The notes below the pieces were generated by a model. That model had not been told where the DNA came from, did not search any database, and saw only the letters and a program-made list of their open reading frames with translations. A DNA stretch of 64,000 nucleotides, taken from assembly GCA_023014335.1 (NCBI GenBank), contig JAECYW010000019.1, positions 434,001-498,000 on the forward strand, read 5' to 3'. This document shows, one piece after another, positions 34,647-45,923 of this stretch (position 1 is its first letter; each line of letters starts with the position of its first letter). The DNA is from Galerina marginata (Eukaryota; Basidiomycota; Agaricomycetes; Agaricales; Galerinaceae). A program made the position numbers and the translations under genes.

Positions 34647-35724
34647 ATATCTAAAAGGTAACCGTGTTAAACCTTGTATGACAAAGTGTATTTCGAATCA
34701 GTTGCCTTGAATAAAGATGGCAATTTTTCGATATCAATGTTGGTATTGTGGACAAGGACCAAGGAAAGACGGAATATTCAGGTGCTGGTAAAAGGCAGCA
34801 CTTAAAGACAGGTCTTGGACCCTCAGAAAGTTTTTGTCTCCAATATGAATCACTGGAGAGGCTGGAGACCTCGGACATGATAGGAAATGCTCGGGAAAAG
34901 GGCCACTACTAAATGTTGGGCTATTTTGCCATGGAAATTCCAGGCTGCTTGAAATTTGGCGCAGCAATGAAGAGATGAGTCCGATGAATGTGGCTACTAT
35001 TAGAAATCTTCCCCTCAAATGAAAGTTCTTGCGAAAACGGTTGCCTTGTACATTGGTCGTTTGAACCGCTTTAAAAATAGGTAGTAGTAGTAGTAGTAGT
35101 AGTAGTAGTAATAACCGGCATGGTCCAATGGCTGAACATCGGGTTTCTCGGAAGCTGCAATGGGATGAATATTTATAGTCTGTCTAGTTGGAAGATCGGT
35201 TGCCAAGAAAACGCGAAATGCACATGAGAACAAATCCCTGAGTGGGACCTGCCAGTGACGAGGCTGAGCACTGCTATAATTATAATACACCGTGGTCCCT
35301 ACCGTTTCCCTTATACTATGTATGTCAAGAATGCTCAAGGATTCTATATTTAATCGCTGATCCATCGGTCTTTGAATGAAATGACACTTAGAATGCTTCG
35401 TACCAGCTCTGACCTGTACCGCACCAGTGACGCCGGTCTTCGGACTGTCGCAGCTCCGTTAGAAAGAACCAAAAGTTCGCGCATAACCGCGGTAGGATCT
35501 ATAAAAAACTACCAACTTCAAAACTCACTGAAACTTGTTCTCGAGACTCTAACCGTGCCAATTAATATGGAGACCAATTCAACCAGCTTGTTGCATGAAT
35601 CAATTTGCTGGCGAGCGACAAATTTCGTCCATCAGTCTGACAATAGTTAACGCCTATATAACGAATGAGTCATACGGTAATATTCGTCCAGCGACTTGCG
35701 GGAGCTTCAGCAATTCCAACCGAA
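34647..35724. other. Intergenic with trinucleotide repeat
   Basis: About 1.1 kb. No gene is seen. It contains the AGT microsatellite at 35080-35111. A TATATAA at about 35655-35661 lies about 65 bp before the DUF6593 start and is a plausible TATA box for that gene. Confidence 0.4.
35080..35111 (+). repeat. (GTA)n microsatellite
   Basis: About ten uninterrupted units of gta. Confidence 0.95.
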
Positions 35725-36469
35725 ATGTACGCCAACAACCCCTACGCGCAGGCCGGCTGGTATAACCCCCAGAATCCGTATTCTATCAACAACAGGCCAT
35801 GGTGCCCTAATTCTTGGCATACACCGACCTTCGGGGTACTTCCTCTGCGACCGAACGGCCCCTCGTCTGTTTTAACATTTGAATTCACATCCCCTTTGGA
35901 TGGCCTGGACGTCCTGAACTGCATTGTAATTGGGCCGAAGCAACTGATATTCTTTAACGTTCAAACGGATCCCTCCGTCAGATCAACAACTGTATCTAAA
36001 CCAACCGAAGCGTTCGCAAAAATTCAGTGGAACCAGTACCCAACGCTTTCCACTATCGAGGCAAAATGTGCTCTACCTCTTCAGCCAGCAGGAGACTTCC
36101 TCCGCCCCTCTCCGGACCAGATGTCAGTTTAATTCCTGTTTGTCACACCTTACTGACCGAATTTCTTCAGATCCAGGACCATGCTCATTGGTGGAAAATC
36201 ATATACGTGGATTGCTTGTCAAAGTGGCACATATGTGGGTTGAGTTAATCGCAACCATTGAACCAATCAACAAAACTGACACGGTTGTTTAAACACCCCA
36301 GCTTTTCAGTGATGGTCCGACCGCCCCTCAAGAATATGCTCGTATTTGTTTCTCGAATGACGAGAAGAAACTTCTGCTTGAAGTTACTAGTGAAGCGTTC
36401 CAGGCAGGAATTTTTGAGCCTTGCGTTCTTGCAGTAATTCTTCTGTTTAGTAGCAGACCATTCGACTGA
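35725..36469 (+). CDS. DUF6593-type protein
   Basis: Three exons, 35725-36122, 36171-36234 and 36302-36469, give 209 aa with consistent phases. The start was placed at MYANNPYAQAGWYNPQNPYS, about 65 bp after a TATA-like box; an upstream in-frame Met at 35665 is the alternative. The core follows the basidiomycete DUF6593 plan: SVLTFEF strand, ...LIFFNVQT, then AKIQWNQYPTLSTI, a short loop, MLIGGKSYTWIA, and the C-terminal ...KKLLLEVTSEAF helix-strand ending. These proteins are cytosolic, about 200 aa, occur in large families in mushrooms and have no known function. Intron 2 uses a GTGGGT donor. No signal peptide is seen if the second Met is used. Confidence 0.7.
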
Positions 36470-37285
36470 AAATGTTCCGTCCATCATCCTAGTTTCTTTT
36501 TTTGTATCAATTAGTATTACCGTTTGCCCATTTGTAGCCCTATATTTACTTTTGACTTGTACTATGTAGCCATCAACAATCATTTCTTCTCGTACATTCG
36601 CCGATTTAGGCGGTTGCTATGCGTATGTTTAGGTGGATGAGGTCGTGTTTAACATAATTGGCAGTTGTTCTCGAGAATCCGGCTTTAAATTTTAGATGTC
36701 AGATTTTTATATTCAACGGAAAAAAGCTGGTAATATATATTGAGCTTTGTTTCAACATCTGGCTTTAGCTCATAATACGAAGATGGAATCGCGTCCGTGC
36801 TTTGCCCACTGATACCAACACAATACCAACCGCGTAAGTTGATAGTTTCAAAAATTGCTATAGCTGTAGTACACATCAAATATGTTTTTTAAGGGATAAT
36901 TGTGATTGCATAGACATTCCTCCACAAAGGGTGGGTTGTGAGGTCCTCGAGTAGTCAGTGATTACAGTCGGGCGCTTAAATTGCTTTGCAATTCATGGGA
37001 AGAAAATGACATCCCATGGCTTCCACAAGTCGGGCTCAAGAAAGAGGTGGGAAACCCCTGTTTTATTCTGCCAACAATAATTAGCCGAACTGCTAAAAGC
37101 GAAGGACGAACATCAACTTTTAAATAAAGCTTCTGCTGCTCCTATGTATGTTATTAGGTAATCCCAGTGTGCTGACGGCCAAGCAATTGTTGCACAGCCA
37201 CTGGACTGGGGTAAACTTCCGACTCCGTATCCCTTCAGGCAACCTCCAGGCGTTTGTTCTCCGTTCTGCCAGTTGACGGGTTCAG
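36470..37285. other. Intergenic between DUF6593 and DUF6535 genes
   Basis: About 815 bp, AT-rich, no coding frame that I can support. It contains the promoter of the DUF6535 gene. Confidence 0.35.
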
Positions 37286-39713
37286 ATGGACAGCGAGCGC
37301 AAAGGCGATGAAACGCCTGGCCCAAAGGTAAACCTGCCTATTCATGATCAGTCATCATATTGTATACAGAAAACTTGACCGCCATACTATTATCAGCCTT
37401 GGCAATGCGACGACCCGTACCAATACCCCATTCCCGACATCGGAGACCCTTGGGAAAACCTACTTGAGCCTTTGTTAGAGAGAGATAAAGCACGATGCGA
37501 TGCTTGGAAGGAGGAAGTTGAGAACCTTCTCATCTTTGTACGTTCAAACCGACGTCACTTCCCACCATCCTCCTAAAGCTATTTAATGACAGGCGGGTCT
37601 GTTCTCTGCTGTTCTAACCGCTTTTGTTATCGAATCGTATCCAAAGCTACAACCTGGTGCGAACGACCTTATGATTGCCTTGCTCGAGCGGATTGCTACA
37701 CGCTTGGATAACCCACTCAACGGAACCGCCTCTCAATCCAGGGATTCCATAGTGTCCCAAAGTTCCCCGACCAATTCGTCATTCAGAATCAATACGTTTT
37801 GGTTTATCAGTCTTGTCCTCAGTCTCACCACCGCTTTAATGGGGATTGTATCTCTCCAATGGCTCAGAGAGCACCAACGGTACCCAAAGTCATTACCATC
37901 CATGGACCGATATGCATTATTCAACATGCGAGCCGAAGGCCTTGAAGCGTGGTATGTTCCGCAGATCTTCTCATCACTCCCTATCCTACTACAGTCGGCC
38001 CTCATCCTCTTCCTCGTTGGTTTGGTCGATTTTTTGCTTGTGTCGGGACACCAGGTTGCCATTCCCGTCATCGTTGTGATGGGAATCCCACTCGTATTCC
38101 TTATCTTCACCACAGTACTCCCAGCAACCCATATCTTTGTGTTTTTCCTTCCCCTCAAAGGACGCGCACTCAAAGTTCCCCAACAATGTCCGTACAAGTC
38201 ACCCCAATCAAAAGCCCTTTGTTATGTGGTCGAGTTTGCGTCACGCGCTATTCCACAACGGTTTTGGGTCCGTTTTGTACGGGCGGTGTATTTCTTCACG
38301 ATTTCGCTTCCTATTCGTTTGGTGAAGCTATTCAAGAGGACCCGCACTGCCATTGAGCCAAGTGGTATTTATTCGAGACTTTCTTTGGATCAAGTGTTCA
38401 AAACACTGGGTGGAGCAACCTGGCTGTATTTCGATGAAGGTTGGTTGGAGTTACGGGATGCATACGCAAGGTCCGTCTACGTCCAGGACTTGGGGAGCAG
38501 TCGAATTTATTTATTCGCGACCAAATTCTACGACTTGGTAAATGGACTTCTGCGCGAAACTCGAACACTTGATTCGACGATGCTGTTTTCGACTTATCAT
38601 GCTGTCCAGGACTTGACAGCATCGGTGGCAGACCGAAAAAATCCCAACTCTCCATCAGGATTTTCCGAGCTTAAAGAAATCATGTACCTGCATAAGCTCC
38701 TGGCTTCGGGTACCGATTTCGCGGCCGTTAGTAGTACCTGTTCAGCCACCATGGCAGGTTCTACATTCGAAATGATCAGAGACGAAAACGTCTTTTTGAT
38801 ACTACTCCGTTACTGCAGGACTGTTCCTTCTCGAGATATCGCTCTGCATTTAGCAGAACTCCATATTCGGCTCATGAATTCTTTCTACCCTAAAACTCCC
38901 CTCCCGCTTGTTTTGGATACACAGCATATTGCCGACTTCTGGACCAACTGGATTCTTAGCTCTATTTATACGGAAGGTTTTTTATCGAAACTGTCAAGCC
39001 CTATCTCTGCCCAAGGTGAATTCTATCTCTTGTCCGTCTCACATCTTTTAAATCGTGATAAAAAACATCAATTAATTACAAAATTCTCAGCTATTTCTTC
39101 TCAGCTCTCCCTCGCTGTTGAATCTTTTTTTAAAACTGCCACAAACCCCGATGTCGACGACGTGGCCCTGCTCAATTCCACATATACCTCCCCATTTGGA
39201 GCCCTGCTCCGGTGTGCAGCAGTGGGGCAGTCGAAGAATACCGTTCAATCTACCTTCGCTTTTATATCTATGCATTTAAATGCATACATGGATGGACACT
39301 TAAGCACACGGTCTGACTTTTTATTCTATGCTTCTTCCTTCTACGTGCACTCCCTCTTGTGTGACAGGTATGGGCTTCTTCCCGCGAATTGGGACTTCCC
39401 AGCCGTTGAAACATTTCTTCCAACATTACGGAGGTATCTCCAGGAAAGGGGGGCCCCGGATATGGTTCTTCGTAAGCGCTTAGGGATTCCCGTTGCTGGG
39501 GCCTCGCGCTGGTGGTGGGCATTTTTGGAGGAGAAAGGAGAACAAAATTCCATCTCTGTCGCCTCACCGAGTTCCGACCGCCATACCTCACCATTACATG
39601 GTAGTATTGCACCTGGATCAACTCCTGAGCCCACAGATGAAAAGCCTCCCACTGTTACTTCCACGGGGGACTCGGTGGCTGATATTAATCGAAATTCTGG
39701 AGGTATCGTATAG
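37286..39713 (+). CDS. DUF6535 membrane protein
   Basis: Three exons, 37286-37327, 37397-37537 and 37593-39713, give 767 aa. Exon 1 encodes MDSERKGDETPGPK and exon 2 the WENLLEPLLERDKARCDAW segment; exon 3 opens with AGLFSAVLTAFVIESYP, the first membrane helix. NTFWFISLVLSLTTALMG, then VSLQWLREHQ, then LPILLQSALILFLVGLVDFL and a fourth helix complete the DUF6535 domain (about residues 25-210), whose WLREH and LFLVGL motifs are diagnostic. The rest (about 210-740) is soluble and helical, as in most family members, with a disordered Ser/Pro-rich tail. This is an abundant basidiomycete family of unknown role, often clade-expanded. No frame problem is visible and the length is typical. Confidence 0.85.
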
Positions 39714-40612
39714 GCGTCGTATCGGTCGTCATTAGACGCTTTTTATGTGCATTCGTGCATGTTTCAATACTCGGTCGTTCACCTTTCTTTTTATTGCTTA
39801 TTATTATTCCCCGCAACGACTTTTTTGCTCGAACCTGCTTGTGTTTATTCATTATGTATCTCCTATTATTTATGATCTAGACAATGTGAATTCTGATTCT
39901 ACGACTTTGCTTATAATTAGGGTCACTATAATTTTTTCTTCATGTGTATTTTCGAAGTCTCCTCTTTAAGTGGGCGCCTAGAGCCAAGAGTACTCGGCAC
40001 GGCGACTTCGGCAGCCCTTGCGCCCCGCCGACTCTTATGTAATCGACCGAGCAAGAAGACGGAAATATCGACAACTCCAGTGGGTCCTCCTTCCTTCCCT
40101 CTCCCATCTCGTCTGCGATCCCCCCACTCGACGTCCCGCTACTCCTCGCGTAAACGACTGAAAAGGCAGTGAGCTTGTGATTTCCGTCGTTCTGGGACCT
40201 CGCGAGAGAAAGGATCAGCTGACGGGCGTCCATACTTGGTGTGAGTACTTTCCGGGCTCTTTGTAGGGCAAATAGCTGATGATTACCTCTGTTCTGTTTC
40301 TGCTAATTTCTCCATCATGATCTGATTTGAATCCTTTGTTGGTTGTTATACGTGCACGCTCTCGTTGGCCGATCCCTGGTCGCTCAAAATAACGCCAACT
40401 TTCCATTCGGCTGGGGTTCATTTGTGTAAAATTAAACGGACACGTCGAATTCTGATTTCGGATCCGAATCGTCCTTGCTTCTGCACTCTTTCAATCATCC
40501 TCCTCTCTGGGCTTGTTGCGGTCGTGCCACGACATTGCAATCTCTCAATCGACCACATCGACACGATTCCAACGCATATACCCACCAACGGCGACCAAAA
40601 CTACGGGAACAA
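39714..40612. other. Intergenic with promoter of the Iml2/TTC39 gene
   Basis: About 900 bp: the 3' region of the DUF6535 gene, AT-rich up to about 39960, then GC-richer upstream sequence of the next gene. A 5' UTR intron is possible (gtgagtactttccgg at about 40240). No separate gene is seen. Confidence 0.35.
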
Positions 40613-43600
40613 ATGCCCTTAGGCCAACTTTTTCGTTTCTCCACCCCTTCGGCACCCGTGTCTTCGAATCCAAGCAAGGAGCATCTCGCTCTGCCGTCAT
40701 CGCGCTCGTTCAAGGAAGGACAAGAAGCAGATTTAGTGTTGACACCAGCAACTTTGGTCGGAAACGAAATGCAGGACGAAAAGGCGCCAAGCTCGGCCAG
40801 GTCGGACGTGTACCCGTCCAGCGCAACCGCCACTACACCCAGCTCGGTCACACCCAGCACGAGCGGCGACACCGAAACCAATACCACCAGCGCCCCGGGA
40901 ACACCAGCCAGCGCCATTCTCAGCACTGGTCCTACCTATCACAGCCGGTATACCTCACCACCCGTCACCCAATACCCATACACACCAGAAATTGCTCTAT
41001 CCGACCTCCCGGCGGTGGTGTATGCGCTGGATTTGTTCCTGTCGAGCAAGATGTTGGAGAGCGAGGCGTACCTGGTCGAGCAGGATGGGAAGATGGAGCG
41101 GCTATATATCGCGACTGGGTATGGGCTGATCCAGTGTGTGAAGGGGCTGATGAGCTATGAGGATGCGGTACGTTTCTTTTTCTCTGTTGTCGTCTGGGGA
41201 AGCTGCTGATGATTTGCTCATTCGCAGGACCTACTGGCAGGCATAACACACACGAAGCAAGGGAACCACATCGCGTCGCTCCATCGCAAGAAAGCTGCAT
41301 TCCTCGGCTCGCGTCTTGCAGGTTACGTCGTCAGCTCCGTCTCGTCCGCGCTCCACCCCGGCAGCGTGCAGTGGATCAAAAGCATGACTGACATCGAGCG
41401 GCACGCAGAGCTCGTGTATGCAGAGAGTTTGTTCGAGAAAGCCCTGCTCGGGATCGTGTATTCTGGGGATTGGCTGGCTTTTATCAAGGAGGCGTGAGTT
41501 GTCGTCTTTCTCTCCTTTCTTCCGCCTTACTAACCAATCATCCATAACCACAGACTGAACATGCGCACCACCATCTCGATCTACCGCCAGCTCGGCTCCT
41601 ACATCGAGCACATGGACTCTCTCTCCCCAACAGGCACCGACACCTCCATTGACGTGCAGTTTCGCTCAGGCGTCCTCCTCGGAGTGGGCATGTCCAACAT
41701 CATCCTCAGTCTGATGCCAGGCAAGCTCATGACGCTCGTCGAGCTGTTCGGGTACAAGGGCGACCGGAAGTACGGCCTGGAGTGTCTGATGAAGGCGGGC
41801 GGGTGGGTCGAGGGGGAGGAGGAGCCTAGGGTTTCTGCGGGTGAGTAAAATGGAGTGAAGGGTGGATGTATGCTGACTTTTTTGGTTTGATGTAGCTGAG
41901 GAAGGCGTGCGGAGGTCGATCTGTGATATGGCATTGTTGATATTCCACCTCGTCCTCTCGAGCTTCACGTTCGATGGCGTTGACATCGGTGTGGCGAGCA
42001 AGATCGTCAAGTGGAACCTCAAGCGGTACCCGAAGGGTACGTTGCTATGCTTCCCCCCTCCCCCTCACTTATATACCTTCCCATTCTCAACAGGTGTATT
42101 CTTCCTCTTCGGCGCCGGCCGCCTCAGCCTTATGCGCTCACAGCCCGCTGAAGCGATCACGTACTACGTGCGCGCCATGGAGTCGCAGCAGCAGTACCGC
42201 AACCTACACCACATCAGCTTCTGGGAGATCGCGATCGCGCACCTGTCGCTGTGGGATCTTAAAGAGAGCTTGGTGTGTTGGCGGGATTTGGAGCGGGAGG
42301 CAACTGTACGTTTCTTTTTGGGATTTGGTGGGATTTACAATGCATATATTGACTTTTTGGTGCCTGTTTAGTGGTCCAAGGCGATATATTCGTATGGGAT
42401 GGCGGTGTGTTTGCTGGAGATCAGCGTCAACCGGACGAGGGGCGTTGATAAGGGAGCAGATGAGGAAGCGAAGAAGAACTTGGAGGAGGCGGCGAAGCTG
42501 ATGGACAAGGTGCCTGGGCTGAGGCAGAAGATCGCAGGGAAGAGTATCCCGCTTGAGGTTCGTCGTCCTTTTGCATCACTTCTCTTGAGCGTGTATTAAA
42601 CGGACCTCTTACAGAAATTCGTTGCCCGCAAAGCACGCAAGTTCCTCGCCCAGAACCACCGCCTCGCCTTACCAGCTCTAGAAATGGCATACATCTTCCA
42701 AGGTATCGCACATGCCCCGAGGAAGGTCATACTACGGAAGATGCTGCCCGAAGTGGCCCGCACGCTGAGCGAGCTTGGGTGGGCTGATGAGCTGGCTGAT
42801 GTCGAGTCGACATCTGCGCCAGCGTCAGGGTCGGAGGGAACTGGGAAGGGAACCACGTTGAAGGAGAGAAAGGACAGGGCTGAGGTGGAGAAGGGGTATG
42901 GGGCGGCGAACGGAGGCGGGTATTGGGACGACTTCTGTTTGGCGATGTTCTTGAGGGGTGTGTGCATGCGGTATGTCGCGTATCCGGTGAGTTCCTTTCT
43001 ACTGTGCCGTCTTTTGAAAGTGGTCGGTCCATGTTTTGGCGGCGCTTGGACTGTTGAGGTCTTTGGGTCTCCTTTGTGCTGTCCTTCTGAATTAATTCTA
43101 CTCGTCGTCGACTTCATTGTCATCACCCATACTGACGCACCACCTCTATCCCCAGGATCCAGATGCCGAACTGGACGACGCCGACAACCTCCACAGTCCC
43201 GGAGAACTGAGCAAAGAAGCAGCTGAGCGGGAAGCAGAGGCATCGTTCAAGGCCATCTTCGAGCATGGGCCAAAGATCGAGCTAGACCACCAACTCGTGT
43301 ATCATGCTCGTGAGTATTCTTTCTGCCTCACTTTTCGACGTTTCTTGTTGCCCTCAGGATGCGATGTTGGCCAGCTTTTTCTCTTCCTTTTTCGATCCTC
43401 GTTTGTTTACTACATACTGATATATATCATTTCCATCAATCTAGACTATGAACTCGGGCGGCTGTACGCCTGTCAATCCCAGCCTGCCCTCGCAAGGGCC
43501 GAGTTCGATCTTGTGCTGTCGGGCAAAACATTGGAAGTCGGCCCGAGTGGAAAGAAGGGGAAGTATAGCATGGAAAACGCGCTGCATATGCGGACACATG

Positions 43601-43647
43601 CTGCGGTGGATATCCTGGAAAGCGGTGGGAGGGGCGGACGACTTTAA
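40613..43647 (+). CDS. IML2: Iml2 / TTC39 family tetratricopeptide protein
   Basis: Nine exons: 40613-41167, 41228-41493, 41554-41840, 41896-42036, 42094-42305, 42372-42557, 42615-42986, 43156-43309 and 43445-43647. They give 791 aa with all phases consistent. About 110 disordered Ser/Thr/Pro-rich residues precede the domain, which begins at IALSDLPAVVYALDLFLSSK. Family landmarks include AELVYAESLFEKALLGIVY, LKRYPKGVFFLFGAGRLSLM followed by AITYYVRAMESQQQYRNLHH, and the C-terminal HYELGRLYACQSQPALARAEFD repeat. In yeast, Iml2 is a cytosolic and nuclear protein needed for clearing inclusion bodies with lipid droplets; TTC39 proteins are the animal relatives. It is a conserved single-copy-type gene amid accessory sequence, which makes it a useful synteny anchor. 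The symbol is given by family resemblance. Confidence 0.85.
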
Positions 43648-44191
43648 GTCATTTCAGTGCCAATGGTGGACGATTTAGACGCAGACTCGGAGGTGTGTTT
43701 CATCCGAGCTTTGGGGGTGGTAGAGGGTAGACGATTTTTAACGACTTATCGACTGACTCTTTCCTGTTATGATACTGATACCCTGACCTCCGACGCCGAA
43801 GGTTGTTGATATTATTCCTGCGTATCTATTTTACTCATTTATAACCGCTTGACGATATCCTTACATCTAACATTACTACATTTTCCCTTCGTTCTTGTCC
43901 TTGTTTTACTACATTTTGTCTGTGTGCAGCTTGTCTATTATTCGTACAATATGTATGTAAAGTGTTGTGCAACAAGAATGAGTGGTGTATACCGAATCTG
44001 TTACGGCTCTGCTCAAATTTTCTTCGGAAGCTCTGACTACAAATTGAACGGCCAAATCAAAGGAAGTCAAGGCGGAGAGATCAAATCAATTGACAGGAAA
44101 GGGTGGCCTCTCCAGATCACCTGAGCTCACAAACAGCATCGTAATCCTCCTCGACGATTTCAAACGATCCAGTGCTAGTTGCAATTCGGCC
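43648..44191. other. Intergenic, convergent 3' ends
   Basis: About 540 bp between the Iml2 gene and the G-alpha pseudogene. It shows no gene. Confidence 0.35.
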
Positions 44192-45740
44192 CTATTTCAC
44201 CACGACCCGCTGTATTGTATTTAAAACATCTAACATGAGTGAAACGATGTCAACACGAACTCGTTCTGGCATCGGAGAATTACGATGAAACGTACGCTCC
44301 ATATTTTCTGTGTCTCGCGGAATAACATAATGGTAGATTGGTTTTGACAACAGTGTTGGATTCTAAGGGGTTATTAACCCCAATTTTTTTCCTTAACCCT
44401 TAGGACTTAAATACATCCCTTAATTAAGGCTTTATTCTAAGGGGTTAATAAGACTTCCTCTAATGGACATCGGCTCAAGGAGGCCAATAAATTGCCTATG
44501 AAATAAAGGTTCCAATGGCTTGAACTTTTGGTCTAAAAAAACTAGTGGGTATGCTGGCAAGGTTTCGTTCGAGTTTGGGTGCTCATGGTCATTTGAGTCG
44601 GTTCCCACTGGTCTCCACTAGGTACCTGGGTATCTTAAGGCTTAAATATGCCTTAATATCATTCTGAATTGATACTAAGGCTTAACCTTAGAATGTATTT
44701 AAGGGTTAAACGTTATTAACTTTTAAGGCTTAGGTCCAACACTGTTTGACAATGGATGCCGATTGAGGCTGACGAAACGGCCCACGATGTAAGCACACGC
44801 ATCATCGTAACTGTTATCACCATGGTAGTCCAGGAAATAATTTATGAGTGGGGAGCTGGGAAGCTTTTCAGCGAAGGCATCGGCGTCGTTCAAGAGTAAA
44901 ATCTGGGGGAAAACAAGAGCGATTGGTTAAAAGATACAAGTCAATGGGTAGGAGTGCACGCCTACAAGAGGAGTTAAGCTGAATGACCTCCAGTTGCATA
45001 TCAAGTAGAATTCGTTCAGAGCGCTTTTCAGCCGGTTCTATCAGCAGTGAAACTTAGAATAAGGCCAGACCCTTGAAATAAATTGGAAGGTACTTACCAC
45101 ACCGTCACAAATGTGATCGTACTCTTTTAAACTGATAACAAATACCACAGCCTTTACGTTGTCCAAATAATAGATCCAAGTCTGGGCCTGCTGGTAGATC
45201 AAAGCGGTCAGCTTATATGTCCTCTGGTTAGCCTTGAATATTGTCTCTGTAATGGTGGTTTCGTTCTTCTCGCAATGTAAGATATCAGAGTCCGTGGGCA
45301 GGTAGGAGATGGACGCTACCCTCTCGATTGCGTCGAACAAGTATGCTGCGGAGTCCGTCAGATTAATGTCGTGGCGACGGCGCAACTTCGCGCAAGGATT
45401 CTTGTACGGCAGCGTTAGTCTCTCCTAGACAAACAACGATATACGTGAAGCGTCCCGTAAGAGAGTGCGTAGCGCGTGGGCAACGTCCGGGAAAAGGATA
45501 TCAAACTCAAGCTTTGCAGGAAGAGAAAGGATAACAATGCGAGGAGAATCGTTCTCTGGAGTCAGGGTGAGTCCTAACCTCGGCAAGGCCTCGAGTAAAA
45601 TGCTGAAGGTACAGCACATAGTAAGAAATTTGAGAAGAGGGGAGGGGAAAGAACCTACCGCATCGATGTAACTTGGTCTTGAAGGCCGATGCTTCGCACG
45701 GAGAACTCGTCCCCAGTCGGGTCTGATTTTCGCTCAGACT
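44192..45740 (-). pseudogene. G-protein alpha subunit pseudogene, 5'-truncated and split by a MITE
   Basis: Minus-strand exons can be followed: up to 45659 (ending TSMR), 45602-45098, 45037-44966, from 44902 to the MITE at 44744, then 44350-44296 and 44229-44192. Readable G-alpha segments include ILLEALPRLG and ILSLPAKLE of the helical domain, LTDSAAYLFDAIERVA, PTDSDIL, ITETIF, NRLKSALNEFYLICNWRSF, EKLPSSPL, and a final ENMEHVLNTIQRVVVK tail. Defects: no P-loop exon upstream (only about 180 bp separate it from the next gene), an in-frame TAG at 45427-45425, DxxGQ of switch II replaced, NKxD replaced by NDAD, and the MITE inside the coding exon. It cannot be a working GTPase. Confidence 0.85.
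44351..44744. mobile_element. hAT-type MITE, 394 bp, with 8-bp target duplication
   Basis: The ends are CAGTGTTGGA and its complement TCCAACACTG, extended by looser similarity (ttctaaggggttattaac against cctaagccttaaaagttaat). Perfect 8-bp direct repeats TTTGACAA flank it at 44343-44350 and 44745-44752. An 8-bp target duplication, CA(G)TG-type tips and no coding capacity fit a non-autonomous hAT element. Inside are several taagg/ccttaa inverted motifs. No second copy is in the window. Confidence 0.9.
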
Positions 45741-45923
45741 CTTCGTATCTACTGCGCAGCCTTAACTTTTATATCTGAATTTCAGCCCTTTTATCTAAGA
45801 ATTCTTATTGTTAACTGTAAAGAGAATGGTACTGGTGAAGTCTACATATTCGACGGGCCTCTTGTCGCCAACCTGCATTCCCTTGTAGATTCCTAAGACA
45901 TATATATCTAGGGCCATTTTATA

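Noticed and set aside
35121..35131. Sequence tggtccaatgg fits the tRNA/SINE A-box consensus.
   Set aside because: No B-box (GGTTCRANNCC) at 30-60 bp and no cloverleaf could be drawn, so neither a tRNA gene nor a SINE is called.
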